From assembly GCA_041663205.1 (NCBI GenBank), contig JBAZQZ010000006.1, forward strand, positions 1 to 64,000: a stretch of DNA of 64,000 nucleotides, in the 5' to 3' direction. Source of the DNA: UM-FILTER-38-24 sp041663205. Its GTDB lineage: Bacteria > Patescibacteriota > Gracilibacteria > UBA1369 > LOWO2-01-FULL-3. A program made the translations under genes and the position numbers. How positions within the stretch are numbered: position 1 is the stretch's first letter; each line of letters opens with the position of its first letter. Below, piece after piece: positions 53,576 to 62,641 of the stretch. The notes beneath the pieces are model-generated. The model searched no databases. It was not told the DNA's origin and saw only the letters and a list, made by a program, of their open reading frames with translations.

Positions 53576-54338
53576 GCAAATACTTTCGGCATATCCCGAG
53601 AATTTACGGGCTTTCAAGGAGAGTATCTTGAAGGAATATTTGCAGTATAAAATTTTGAACAGCATTTTTAATAGTGAACATGCGAATAAATTGGCTTTTC
53701 TTGGCGGGACAGCTCTTCGCATTGTTTATGGAAGTACGAGATTTTCGGAAGATTTGGACTTTGATAATTTCGGGATGAGCGAGCCGGAATTTATTGACTT
53801 GAGTAAAATCGTTCAAAGAGATCTCATGCTGGAAGGGCTTGAAGTAGAGGTAAATACGGTTACTAAAAACGCCTATCGTATAAAAATCCGTATTCCAAAA
53901 TTGCTTTTTGATTCCGGTCTTTCGGGGATGAGCGAACACAAAATTCTTATTCAGGTTGATACCGTGCCACAAAATTTTGAATATATACCGGATAAGCCTT
54001 TGCTAAATAAATTTGATGTTTTTACTCAGATAAATGCGGTTCCAAAAGATTTACTGCTTTCCCAGAAGATTTATGCGGCCGTGAATAGAAAAAGAGTTAT
54101 GGGACGAGATTTTTTTGACATTGTTTTTCTTAATGGCATCGGCGCCAAGCCGAATTTCGCCTATCTTAAAAAGAATATCGGCGTTGATAATCAAAAGGAT
54201 TTGAAAAAATATTTGTTGGAGAAGACATCTTCTCTCAATTTTGAGGAATTGGCTCGTGACACCGAGCCTTTGCTTTTTGACCCAAGGGATAAGAAAAAAG
54301 TACTTTTATTCAGGGAGTTTGCGGAACAGGGGTTCTAG
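53562..54338 (+). CDS. abiEii: AbiEii-type nucleotidyltransferase toxin (module 1)
   Basis: The 258-residue protein has the AbiEii motif LAFLGGTALRIVYGSTRFSEDLDFD (GG...SxDLDFD) and the later MGRDFFDIVFLNGIGAKPN. It belongs to the DUF1814 nucleotidyltransferases, some of which modify tRNA. It overlaps the antitoxin gene and converges with a RelE-type gene (4-bp overlap). Confidence 0.92.
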   Translation: MITLEQILSAYPENLRAFKESILKEYLQYKILNSIFNSEHANKLAFLGGTALRIVYGSTRFSEDLDFDNFGMSEPEFIDLSKIVQRDLMLEGLEVEVNTVTKNAYRIKIRIPKLLFDSGLSGMSEHKILIQVDTVPQNFEYIPDKPLLNKFDVFTQINAVPKDLLLSQKIYAAVNRKRVMGRDFFDIVFLNGIGAKPNFAYLKKNIGVDNQKDLKKYLLEKTSSLNFEELARDTEPLLFDPRDKKKVLLFREFAEQGF

Positions 54339-54634
54339 AGATTTTTCAGTCTTTTTGCGGCTTGGAGGTATACAATTAAGTCTTTTCTGATACCTATTTT
54401 GACTACTTCGACAATTATTTCTCTTTTTTCTATGCGATATATCGCCCTGTAATCCATTATCCTGAGTCTGAAATATCCTTTTAATTCTTTTTGGAGCGGC
54501 TTGCCGTACGCATATGGATCTTTTGAAAGTTTTTTGAATATGGCGGAGAGAATTTTTCTTTGATCTCCTTGCGGTATTTTTTTCAAGTCTTCTTCGAAGA
54601 CAAGCGGATGGTATGTGATTTTGTATGAGTCCAT
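54335..54634 (-). CDS. relE: RelE-type toxin
   Basis: The 99-residue protein has YKITYHPLVFEEDLKKIPQGDQRKILSAIFKKLSKDPYAYGKPL and then the core GYFRLRIMDYRAIYRIEKREIIVEVVKIGIRKD, typical of RelE mRNA interferases. The Phd/YefM antitoxin gene lies 1 bp upstream. Its stop overlaps the convergent abiEii by 4 bp. Confidence 0.92.
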   Translation of the reverse strand: MDSYKITYHPLVFEEDLKKIPQGDQRKILSAIFKKLSKDPYAYGKPLQKELKGYFRLRIMDYRAIYRIEKREIIVEVVKIGIRKDLIVYLQAAKRLKNL

Positions 54635-54635
54635 A

Positions 54636-54893
54636 TTAGAGTAACCCTAATTTTTTTATCATTTCTTCGTGAGAAATATATTTTTTGCGACTTGTCGTTT
54701 TTGCCCTTGATTTGGCTAAGAATCCGAATATGACATCCTCATATTCTTCCAAAAGTTTTTCTCTTTCGTTGAATGTTTGGAAATCTTGGATTATCGCTAT
54801 CGGTTTTCCTCTTTTCGTGAGAATTACTTTTTTTTCTTTTATCTCTTTCGTGATCCCCGGTATTCCCGTTCTTAATTCAGATGTTTGAACCAT
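54636..54893 (-). CDS. Phd/YefM-type antitoxin
   Basis: From MVQTSELRTGIPGITKEIKEKKVILTKRGKPIAIIQDF (54893), about 85 residues; a frame to 54920 also exists. The N-terminal strand-helix is Phd/YefM-like, and the C-terminal tail ends KKYISHEEMIKKLGLL, the RelE-binding part. First gene of the operon with RelE. Confidence 0.88.
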   Translation of the reverse strand: MVQTSELRTGIPGITKEIKEKKVILTKRGKPIAIIQDFQTFNEREKLLEEYEDVIFGFLAKSRAKTTSRKKYISHEEMIKKLGLL

Positions 54894-55034
54894 AATTGTA
54901 TTTTCGTTAATGTTTATCATATTGCATTGTTAATTGTACGTTTGAATTGTACAGTATATTGTACAATTTAACAATGGTTATTGTGCTTTCTTGTGGAGTT
55001 ATATCACCATAACATTAAGGAATCATTAAATTTT

Positions 55035-55072
55035 GTTAAAATTCCTGCCTGCCGGCAGGCAGGTTTATAAAA
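55035..55072. repeat. 38-bp repeat with 20-bp palindrome, copy 2
   Basis: Identical over 38 bp to 47822-47859, again after a TTAAA-rich stretch, and between two TA modules. The rest of 54921-55090 is AT-rich and without a gene. Confidence 0.85.
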
Positions 55073-55092
55073 AGTAACACGAGAATAACTTC

Positions 55093-55140
55093 AAAAAAGA
55101 CCCTCCGCCCCGCAGTGCGGTGGGGGGTTTTCGATTAGTC
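55093..55140 (-). terminator. Conserved terminator T1 (after AbiE module 2)
   Basis: AAAAAAGACCCTCCGCCCCGC..GCGGTGGGGGGTTTT followed by CGATTAGTCG. It shares AGACCCTCCG and GATTAGTCG with T2-T4, and the CCGCAGTGCGG hairpin core with T3. Confidence 0.75.
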
Positions 55141-55146
55141 GTTCCG

Positions 55147-55842
55147 CTATTTTTCGGCGTCAAGATAGAGCTTCAGAAGAAAAATTATGTCTTTTTTTAG
55201 GTTTATTTTGACCCATGATTTTTGTTTTGCATCTATAAGCTCTCCAATCCCCGATAAAAGACTGCGATCATTGATTTTTTCTATTGAATGAATACATTTT
55301 TTCAAAAAATCTTTGAATTTCATTCCTGTTCGTTGTTCCACTATTTCTTTGTTTACAGGCCAATCGTTCCGCAGAAAAAACCATACATCGAAAATGTCTC
55401 GATTTGTTTTGCCTATTCTTTCCATCATAGCGGTAATTTTATGCGCAAACATGTCTTCTTTTGTCATTACAAGCATCGGAATACCGAGATAGGAAGAGGT
55501 GTCATATTTGGATCCGAAATTTCTGCGATTTATTTCTATTTTAATATTCCTGGATTTTTCGTCGTAAGATAATTCAAAAAACAAGGTGAATCTTTTTATT
55601 TTTTTGTTTTTAATTCCTCCATATTTTTCGGCTATATTTTCTATTTTTTTAAAAACATAATCCTCTTTTTCGGCCTCTATCAGATCAAAATCCAAATCGA
55701 CAGAAAAGCGTGGCAGTGAATAAAAAATATACGCCGCGGTCCCACCTTTGAAACCTAAAACAGGACCTATCGAAACATCCGTATAAATATCTTTCAATAT
55801 TTTGATCAAAATATTTTTGTGTTTTGTTATATCATTCAGCAT
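55147..55842 (-). CDS. abiEii: AbiEii-type nucleotidyltransferase toxin (module 2)
   Basis: The 231-residue protein has PVLGFKGGTAAYIFYSLPRFSVDLDFDLI (GG...SxDLDFD) and TKEDMFAHKITAMMERIGKTNRDIFDVWFFL. It is shorter and divergent from the module 1 toxin, so the two modules are not recent duplicates. It overlaps its antitoxin gene by 11 bp. Confidence 0.9.
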   Translation of the reverse strand: MLNDITKHKNILIKILKDIYTDVSIGPVLGFKGGTAAYIFYSLPRFSVDLDFDLIEAEKEDYVFKKIENIAEKYGGIKNKKIKRFTLFFELSYDEKSRNIKIEINRRNFGSKYDTSSYLGIPMLVMTKEDMFAHKITAMMERIGKTNRDIFDVWFFLRNDWPVNKEIVEQRTGMKFKDFLKKCIHSIEKINDRSLLSGIGELIDAKQKSWVKINLKKDIIFLLKLYLDAEK

Positions 55843-56407
55843 ATGATTTGTATTCTTTTATTTTCTTTTGCATGCGTTTATTATGCCCGTAAATCGGCAA
55901 AATCTCAAAAACTTTTTCCCAATTTAAATTCAAGAGATTGTCGAAATGATAATCTTTGTTTAAATAGAGGGTGTCTAAGAATGCTCTTTCGGGAGAGGCG
56001 ATAAAATATGTGCCTTTATTCTCTATTCCGAGTGAGTTTGTCAACGTAACGTCTTTGATTTTTTTGAAGGAGTAGACTTGATCACCGCACGTTATTTCCC
56101 TTGTCAGATACGAGGCTACGAATATTTGGCTGTAATATTGGAATACAATTCCATTTTGTGCAAGAACAGTTTCGAAACTTACATATGCCGGTATGTTTAT
56201 TTTTGTTGCCAACTCGAGCTTGTCATAAGTTTTATCTTTTGCGTAAATGCCTCTTCGGATGGAATATAATTTCCCGCTTTTGATGTAGCGATAAATCTTT
56301 TTCTCTAAAAACTCCGCGTCCGACACTCCCCACATCAAGGAAATTTCCTTGAAAGTAAAAATCGTATTTTTTGAACGCATCAGCAATAGGAGATAGTCTT
56401 TTTTCAT
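55832..56407 (-). CDS. abiEi: AbiEi-type antitoxin (module 2)
   Basis: The 191-residue protein has an N-terminal winged helix (FTFKEISLMWGVSDAEFLEKKIYRYIKSGKLYSIRRGIYAKDK) and an antitoxin domain (PAYVSFETVLAQNGIVFQ, FIASPERAFLDTLYLN). It is first in its operon and lies about 170 bp from the SLH gene 2 stop, with T2 between. Confidence 0.88.
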   Translation of the reverse strand: MKKDYLLLLMRSKNTIFTFKEISLMWGVSDAEFLEKKIYRYIKSGKLYSIRRGIYAKDKTYDKLELATKINIPAYVSFETVLAQNGIVFQYYSQIFVASYLTREITCGDQVYSFKKIKDVTLTNSLGIENKGTYFIASPERAFLDTLYLNKDYHFDNLLNLNWEKVFEILPIYGHNKRMQKKIKEYKSYAE

Positions 56408-56485
56408 ATTTTATGAGCTAGACATGGTCACAATTGGGTATTTCCAGTTTATATTGTATTCTTTTCTGTGTCTAATGTCAATTAA

Positions 56486-56530
56486 AAAAGACCCTCCGGT
56501 TTAAAGGGAGGGTCTTTTGATTAGTCGTGT
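56486..56530 (-). terminator. Conserved terminator T2 (after SLH gene 2)
   Basis: AAAAGACCCTCC (56486-56497), loop, GGAGGGTCTTTT (56507-56518), then GATTAGTCGTGT. A 12-bp perfect stem with T run on either strand. Confidence 0.9.
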
Positions 56531-56579
56531 GAAGTCTGTGAGTGCGAGATGGCGCTTTCGATGCGCCGGAGTGCGGGTT

Positions 56580-59500
56580 TTATTCCGTTACTTCAAGCAT
56601 TTTGCCGAACATGTTGTAGAGGATCTTTGTGGCTTCAGCTCTTGTGATGTTGGCGTTTGCGTCGAAGCATTTTCCTTCTGTGCATGTCTTACCGCCGATG
56701 AATCCTTTTTCCGTTGCGGCTGTGACTGCAGATGAATACCATGCTGATGTATCCAAGTCCGCGTAAGCTGTTGTCTGCTCGCCTGCCTCGAGGGCTTCGA
56801 GTTCAGCTTTTGTCGTTTCGTCCGCAAGGTATTTGTATAGGCTCATTGCCATCTTTAGGAATTCAGCGCGGTTTATCGAGCTGGCCGGTTTGTATGTTCC
56901 GTCAGGATTTCCGTTTGCGATTTCTCTGGTCTTTAATTCAGCTACATATCCTGCGTACCATTGATCGATTTCGACGTCCGTGAATGGTTTTAGTGTCGGA
57001 TTTGCAGGATCTTCGAGGCCCATGATCTTGAATAGAAGTTTGGCTGTCTCTGCGCGATTTAGGCTTGCCTCAGGCTTGAATGTGCCGTCAGGATTTCCGT
57101 TTATGACTTCAGCTTTGACCATCGCTTCAACCATGTCCACCGCCCAGTGCTCGCTCGGGATGTCTGTAAGAGTGACTGTTTCTCCCGATTTTGTTTCGAT
57201 TGTGATAGGGACTATTTCGCTTGATTCCCCGCCTTCTGTTGCCGTTTCTGTTGTCACGGTTGTTGCGGTATCAGTTTCTGTTGATGTTGTTGTGTCAGTT
57301 GCCGGAGTTGTGGTTGCCGTTGTAGCAGGTGTCGTGGTCGTAGTTGTTGTGGTTGTTCTTGAAGAACCGCCGCCTCCACCGCCGCCACCGCTGTCTGAGC
57401 TGCTACCTCCGCTTGAGCTTGAACCTTGTAAAATAAATGATTGTTCCGAACTTCCCGTCCCAACATTTCCGGCCGCGTCTATCGCATATGCTTTTGTATA
57501 GTATGTGTTCCCTTCAGTTAATCCGGTTATTACTGTTCCGTTAGTGCCAATCGTTGTTAGGTTTGCATCATTGCTTGATGTCCATAGTGAACTTGTTAAG
57601 CCGACGCTTGCGGATGTACCATATGCGAACATATATCTAGACCAATCTGTTAATGTTGAATGTGCCGTCCATTCTATTCTTCCTTGTCCGGCTCCAACCA
57701 TCGCCTCGTAGTGGAACCCTGTGATTTGTGAAGGTTTCTCCACGTCCCACGCCGATGTTTCAGTCAAAGTCGCCGGAGTTGCTTTTGCTACCGCTCCAAG
57801 GCTCGCCGCGTCGTATAAACGTGTGCTTGCTGAGGTTACCGTCATTGCATCTACGTCGGCTTCATAGTCGGGAGGTAGTGTTCCTGATACGAAGAATCCT
57901 CCTGTTTGTGCGTTTATCGTGACCGTTACTATTTTTGCTGTGGCATCGAGTGCGACCGTATTTGACGTGGCCGCATTACAAACCAAGTCAGCATCTCCAT
58001 TTGTCAGAGTTATGAGTCCGGCCAAAGTTTTTGCAGTTGTCATTGCTCCCATGGTTGCTGAGCTTGCTCCGCTTGCACCTGCCGCTATCGTTGTGTCATT
58101 GTCTGTTTTTACCGTCAGGGCTTCTGAATACGTCAGAGTGAAAACATTTTTGTAACTAACGTCATTGTTGCTTATTGCCGCTGTCATCAGGACAGGGTTT
58201 GCGCCGTCCGTTTCTTTTCCTGTTCGGTCTGCGGCCAGCATTGTACCGTCTATAGTGGTACTGCTCAGCAGATTTCCGGCGAGATCTCTGATCTTAGGCG
58301 AATTGTCTGTACATAGGAACGTTCCATCCGCGACAGCCGTTCCCGTGGTCGCGGTGTCGGCTGTTCTATTGAATATTTTAGTCGCGCCATTTGCGGATTC
58401 TGAAAATGTTCCCGCTCCGCCCGCCACCGTACAGTTGTTGTCTGCAAGTGATGCGCCCAGCATTGTGGAATTAAATACGATTGTTGCTTTGTCTATGCTT
58501 CCGTTCACAAGTCCTGTTCCTTCTGCGTATGTGATTGATGTGATCGTAGGCTTTGTGACGTCCCAAGTTCCTGTGTCCGGCGTTATTGTTGGTGCTGATG
58601 CTAATGCTGTTAATGTTGCCGCTACCGCTAACCCGGCGCCTTGATCCTTCAATACATTTATGTCTGATTCTATTACAAATGTATTTGTTGCTGTTGGTGC
58701 TGTGGTGCTTGCTGATGTGAAATATCCTCCCGCTTGTGCGTTGAAAATAATTGTGAGTACCGTATCTGCGGTTGCTACACCTGCTGAATTTAACGAGATT
58801 GAATTGTCGGTAACTGCGTTATTGGCCATGTTTCCTGTTACACCCGGACCGGCTGTCCAGTTTCCGATTCCATCTATTACGGTTGCTGTCATCATTTCTC
58901 CAAAGGCATCATCGGAGGCTTTTGTTCCGTCCGTGTTTGTATACCAGCCATCTGTATTGTACGTCATTGGCTCGGAATACGTCATGACCATCATGTTCGC
59001 ACCGCTCGCGGTGTTTGTGGCGATCGAAACGAGGACAGGCGCCGCGGCGTCTGTGACTGTCGCCGCTGTCCAACTTGCCACTTCGTTGCTCGCTGAATCT
59101 GCGATTTTTCTTCCTCCGGCTGATCCTGAAAATAGTACCGTGGGTGCGCTTGGCCCTCCTGTGTTATTTGTCGTTGTTCCTGATAACGTAAACGTTAATG
59201 TGTTTGTTGATATCGCTCCTACTCCATCTCCCGTTAGTGTTGTCCCTGTCAAGCTGCCCGGTGTCCAGCCAAAGTCGTCCGCTTTCGATGTTGCCGTCAC
59301 TAATGTTTCCGTGAACGTTAATCTTAGTCTATCTACTGTCCCGTCTGTTCCGTTGTCCAAGTACTCTTTCGTTGTCAACCATGGTGCCGCTCCGTCTGAT
59401 GCTGACACTGAGGATCCTTCCGTTACTGCGGCTACTCCTACTGCCGCCAAATCCAGGATTTCTCCCGTAATTTGGAGTTTTAATAAATCACTCGTGTTCC

Positions 59501-61319
59501 CTGCCGTACAATTGCTACATCCGAAGAATAATGTCGTGTTGTCCGTAACGTCGCTATATGCTTCCGTTAATTCTCCGTCGGTACTTGTCGTAATTGCAAA
59601 GTCCGCGGCTAAAGCACTGCTCACATCCATTGCTTCTGAAAAAGTTGCAAGGATCCCGTCCATTGTTCCATTTGCCGTTCCCGCCGATCCGTCGACGCTG
59701 TTCGTATCTTTTGTTAAGCGTGCCGTTATTATTGCTCCGGCTCCGTCTGTAATTGATACCGCCGTGAAGGTTGCAAGGTCAAGCGATGCCGTGTCCTTTA
59801 CCCTGTTGTCCGCTGTTCCGCTTTGTGTGTATGCAATCGTCGGTTCCGTTCCCCCGCTCACTCCGGTCAAATTTGTGGTCGCCGGCATTGTCAGTGTAAG
59901 GGTCGCCGTACCACTTCCTGATGCAATCGCTGAAGGATTCCCGACAAATCCGGTCAATCCTTGGGCTACAGCCTCAAATTGTGTTAAATCGCTTCCATTC
60001 CACGTAACGCTTTCTGAAAAAACCAACACCAATCTGTCTACTGAACCATTCGTTCCGTTGTCTGTGTAGGTCTTTGTCATTAACCATGGCGCCGCGCCGT
60101 CTGAGGCTGCCACTGGGGATCCTTCCGCCGTAAAAACTACTCCGTTTGCATCTGTTATGACCCCTGTTATTTGAAGTTTAAGTAAATTGGATGTATCACC
60201 CGCAGTACAATCACTACATTTAAAGAATAAGGTCGTGTCGTCTGTAGTGTCACTATATGCTTCCGTTAAGCCTGTTCCGTTAGCTAGAGTGATGGCAAAA
60301 TCACTCGCTATAACACTGTCCGCATCCATTGCTTCTGAAAAAGTTACAAGGATTCCATCCATTGTCCCATTTGCTGTTCCCGCCGATCCGTCGGCGCTGT
60401 TCGTATCTTTTGTGACACGTAGTGGTGACACTATTATTGCGGAGACTCCATCTGTTCCTGCAACAGTTTCGGCGTCCGGCATTTCTTCTGTTTCGGGGAC
60501 TAAGTCTAACCCATCGTTATCATTTCCATCTCCGAATATTGCATCTCCGGCATCTGCATCATATGTAGGAACTACCACCGTTGATGTATTTCCTGCCGTA
60601 CATCCGGAAAGGGTGAGGGTAACGGATGTTGCGTTATCTATCGCATAAGTCCCATTCGTTATGGAACAACTATCTCCGGATATTGACAATCCGGTCACTC
60701 CGTCTCCGGCATTCACATCTGCGATATCCGTCGGCTCTGAGAATACAATTGCCAGTCTGTCTGTTGTCCCGTCTCCATTGTTGTCCCCCGTGGTTGCAGA
60801 TTTGAAGACAACAGAGGCTGCGTCTACTTCCGTGTTTGCGGCATATGTTACTGTCGCCACTGTTACCTGATCTAAATCGGCACCGTGTTCAACCTTTAGT
60901 GTATCTCCGGCTTCATGCTGAATATCGAGAGCTGTCGCCGAGGTATTAACCGATAAATCAGTGTCGGCAGTGTTTAGATTCAGATTAAAAGCACATAGGC
61001 CTGCTACTTCATTCCCGCTATCCCACGTTATACTGGTTACAGAAACCATCCCTGAGGTAGTAGCATCTTTAACACTCCATTTTGAAGTATCCGCTCCCAT
61101 AATCCCATCACAAGCTGTTGGATTTACGTATTCTACTATAACCAGCACTGTGTCAATCTTCCCGTCTCCTCCAATATCATCTTGTAGTAATATGTCTTCA
61201 ATGACACCATCCACCGCGAAGGCTGTTATTGATACCGCGAAGAACATCGTCAATCCCATTACTGAGATGATGGCGAGTTTGAGCCATTTTAGGCTTGAGA
61301 TTTTTGAGATTGTGTTCAT
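56580..61319 (-). CDS. SLH-domain surface (S-layer-like) protein 2
   Basis: The 1579-residue secreted protein has a signal peptide (LKLAIISVMGLTMFFAVSITAFA-VD). Long Ig-like repeat arrays follow, including three copies of a unit with TKDTNSADGSAGTANGTMDGI, FSEAMD and AYSDTTDDTTLFFKCSDC. A Gly/Ser-rich then Thr-rich linker (SSSDSGGGGGGGGSS, TTTTTTTTTPATTAT) precedes three SLH motifs (HWAVDMVEAMVKAEVINGNPDGTFKP..., WYAGYVAELKTREIANGNPDGTYKP, WYSSAVTAATEKGFIGG). It shares domain plan and the third-SLH Cys pair (TCTEGKCF) with the other two. Probable S-layer component; the Thr-rich linker may be glycosylated. Confidence 0.93.
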   Translation of the reverse strand: MNTISKISSLKWLKLAIISVMGLTMFFAVSITAFAVDGVIEDILLQDDIGGDGKIDTVLVIVEYVNPTACDGIMGADTSKWSVKDATTSGMVSVTSITWDSGNEVAGLCAFNLNLNTADTDLSVNTSATALDIQHEAGDTLKVEHGADLDQVTVATVTYAANTEVDAASVVFKSATTGDNNGDGTTDRLAIVFSEPTDIADVNAGDGVTGLSISGDSCSITNGTYAIDNATSVTLTLSGCTAGNTSTVVVPTYDADAGDAIFGDGNDNDGLDLVPETEEMPDAETVAGTDGVSAIIVSPLRVTKDTNSADGSAGTANGTMDGILVTFSEAMDADSVIASDFAITLANGTGLTEAYSDTTDDTTLFFKCSDCTAGDTSNLLKLQITGVITDANGVVFTAEGSPVAASDGAAPWLMTKTYTDNGTNGSVDRLVLVFSESVTWNGSDLTQFEAVAQGLTGFVGNPSAIASGSGTATLTLTMPATTNLTGVSGGTEPTIAYTQSGTADNRVKDTASLDLATFTAVSITDGAGAIITARLTKDTNSVDGSAGTANGTMDGILATFSEAMDVSSALAADFAITTSTDGELTEAYSDVTDNTTLFFGCSNCTAGNTSDLLKLQITGEILDLAAVGVAAVTEGSSVSASDGAAPWLTTKEYLDNGTDGTVDRLRLTFTETLVTATSKADDFGWTPGSLTGTTLTGDGVGAISTNTLTFTLSGTTTNNTGGPSAPTVLFSGSAGGRKIADSASNEVASWTAATVTDAAAPVLVSIATNTASGANMMVMTYSEPMTYNTDGWYTNTDGTKASDDAFGEMMTATVIDGIGNWTAGPGVTGNMANNAVTDNSISLNSAGVATADTVLTIIFNAQAGGYFTSASTTAPTATNTFVIESDINVLKDQGAGLAVAATLTALASAPTITPDTGTWDVTKPTITSITYAEGTGLVNGSIDKATIVFNSTMLGASLADNNCTVAGGAGTFSESANGATKIFNRTADTATTGTAVADGTFLCTDNSPKIRDLAGNLLSSTTIDGTMLAADRTGKETDGANPVLMTAAISNNDVSYKNVFTLTYSEALTVKTDNDTTIAAGASGASSATMGAMTTAKTLAGLITLTNGDADLVCNAATSNTVALDATAKIVTVTINAQTGGFFVSGTLPPDYEADVDAMTVTSASTRLYDAASLGAVAKATPATLTETSAWDVEKPSQITGFHYEAMVGAGQGRIEWTAHSTLTDWSRYMFAYGTSASVGLTSSLWTSSNDANLTTIGTNGTVITGLTEGNTYYTKAYAIDAAGNVGTGSSEQSFILQGSSSSGGSSSDSGGGGGGGGSSRTTTTTTTTTPATTATTTPATDTTTSTETDTATTVTTETATEGGESSEIVPITIETKSGETVTLTDIPSEHWAVDMVEAMVKAEVINGNPDGTFKPEASLNRAETAKLLFKIMGLEDPANPTLKPFTDVEIDQWYAGYVAELKTREIANGNPDGTYKPASSINRAEFLKMAMSLYKYLADETTKAELEALEAGEQTTAYADLDTSAWYSSAVTAATEKGFIGGKTCTEGKCFDANANITRAEATKILYNMFGKMLEVTE

Positions 61320-61476
61320 AGTTTTTTATTAAAAATTTTTTAAGCTGTGGCGAAACTTTCGTAGCTTGGCCACTACTGTTGGGCATTATTGTTGTTTTTC
61401 GTGTTTAATTCAACTGATTTGTGATGACGTTTTGAATAGTCGTTTTTTAATTAACTTCTTGGATCTTTGCATAAAA

Positions 61477-61530
61477 AAAGACCCTCCGACCCGCAGTGCG
61501 GGGTGAGGAAGGTCTTTTGATTAGTCGTGT
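61477..61530 (-). terminator. Conserved terminator T3 (after MNT/HEPN module)
   Basis: AAAAGACCCTCCGACCCGCAG..CGGGGTGAGGAAGGTCTTTT then GATTAGTCGTGT. It combines the GACCC/GGTC outer stem of T2/T4 with a CCCGCAGTGCGGG inner hairpin. The SLH gene 2 upstream stretch (61320-61470) shows no gene. Confidence 0.85.
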
Positions 61531-61943
61531 AAGTCTGTTGAGTTTATCTTCCCCTTTACTTCTCTGTATACCTTTTCAACAAATTTTAAAAATTCCATAC
61601 TTTCTTTCTTGCTGATTATCGTTCCGGCATCGTAAAGATCAAAATTGCGCTTATTGCGCATCATGTTGCCTATAATCTCAACATCGTTGTCTTTAAGGAT
61701 TCGTCCGGTTTTTTCAAGAATTTTAATATGATGTCCCATTCGACTTTTAACCTTAAGCCCGGTGAAGGCAATTAAAGTTATTCCAAATTTAATCAGCGCA
61801 TCATAAGAAAATTTAAAGACAACCTCCGGCACAGGGATAGATTGGGCTATTCTTAGACATTTTTCAGCAGACAAAAAATACTTTTGGATTTGCTCTTCCG
61901 AGAATTGCATTTTTACAAAAAAATTATCATCAACCACTTTCAT
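61521..61943 (-). CDS. HEPN-domain protein, MNT partner
   Basis: The 140-residue helical HEPN-type protein (QIQKYFLSAEKCLRIAQSIPVPEVVFKFSYDALIKFGITLIAF ... MMRNKRNFDLYDAG) shows no RX4-6H motif: the His expected after Arg is absent. It may be an inactive HEPN or of the type that supports the nucleotidyltransferase. It overlaps the MNT gene by 4 bp. Confidence 0.7.
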   Translation of the reverse strand: MKVVDDNFFVKMQFSEEQIQKYFLSAEKCLRIAQSIPVPEVVFKFSYDALIKFGITLIAFTGLKVKSRMGHHIKILEKTGRILKDNDVEIIGNMMRNKRNFDLYDAGTIISKKESMEFLKFVEKVYREVKGKINSTDLHD

Positions 61944-62485
61944 AAGATTCTAATTATAGATTTTGAAAATATATCTCCCATAAATGGATCCTTCTTCTGT
62001 TTTCTTTCCTCAAATTCAGCCTTCGTCATATCAACGATATTAAGTTCCCTGCTAAATTGCCTTTGTACAGACAATAACTCCTTTTGTAAATCGACCGTTT
62101 TATGCTTCCCAATGACCAATAAATCGACATCACTTGCTTCATCCATTTTATTAGAAGCATATGAGCCAAAAATATAAACCTCTTCTACTCCTTTCACTTT
62201 TTGGAGAATCGTTTTGAGAACATTCTCAAACCCAAAAGTTCCGGCAACAATCTTTCCATATTCCTGAAACAAGGGATAATTTTTGTTCAAGGAATAATAT
62301 TTTTGCCTTCCCCCAAAACGACTTTTAAAAAGTCCTTCCTTTTCAAGTTCTTTAATCTTTACATCCAAATTTTTCGCATCAACATCCAAAATTCTTGCCA
62401 ATTCATTCAAGTATCGTTCTTCTTCCTGATTCATAAAAAAATATGCAAGAAGTTTTTTTGTAACAGTAGAGGCTAATGAAATCAT
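61940..62485 (-). CDS. Winged-helix/minimal nucleotidyltransferase fusion protein
   Basis: The 181-residue protein has an N-terminal winged helix (FFMNQEEERYLNELARILDVDAKNLDVKIKELEKEGLFKSRFGGRQKYYSLN). The minimal nucleotidyltransferase GSYASNKMDEASDVDLLVIG follows, with the GSX10DXD motif. So it combines a transcription factor with an MNT. It is first in its operon; the HEPN gene overlaps by 4 bp. Confidence 0.88.
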   Translation of the reverse strand: MISLASTVTKKLLAYFFMNQEEERYLNELARILDVDAKNLDVKIKELEKEGLFKSRFGGRQKYYSLNKNYPLFQEYGKIVAGTFGFENVLKTILQKVKGVEEVYIFGSYASNKMDEASDVDLLVIGKHKTVDLQKELLSVQRQFSRELNIVDMTKAEFEERKQKKDPFMGDIFSKSIIRIL

Positions 62486-62588
62486 AAAAATGTTTATGGT
62501 ATATTTTTACCATACTTATGGTAATCCTTTACCATAAACTTTTCAAGAGAATTTATTTTTATAAAAAGTTATCCTCGAGGATGGTTAT

Positions 62589-62634
62589 AAAAAAGACCCT
62601 CCGGTTTAAGGAAGGGTCTTTTGATTAGTCGTGT
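62589..62634 (-). terminator. Conserved terminator T4 (after SLH gene 3)
   Basis: AAAAAGACCCTCCGGTTTAAGGAAGGGTCTTTT then GATTAGTCGTGT, nearly the same as T2. It is immediately downstream of SLH gene 3. Confidence 0.88.
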
Positions 62635-62641
62635 GGGCTCT

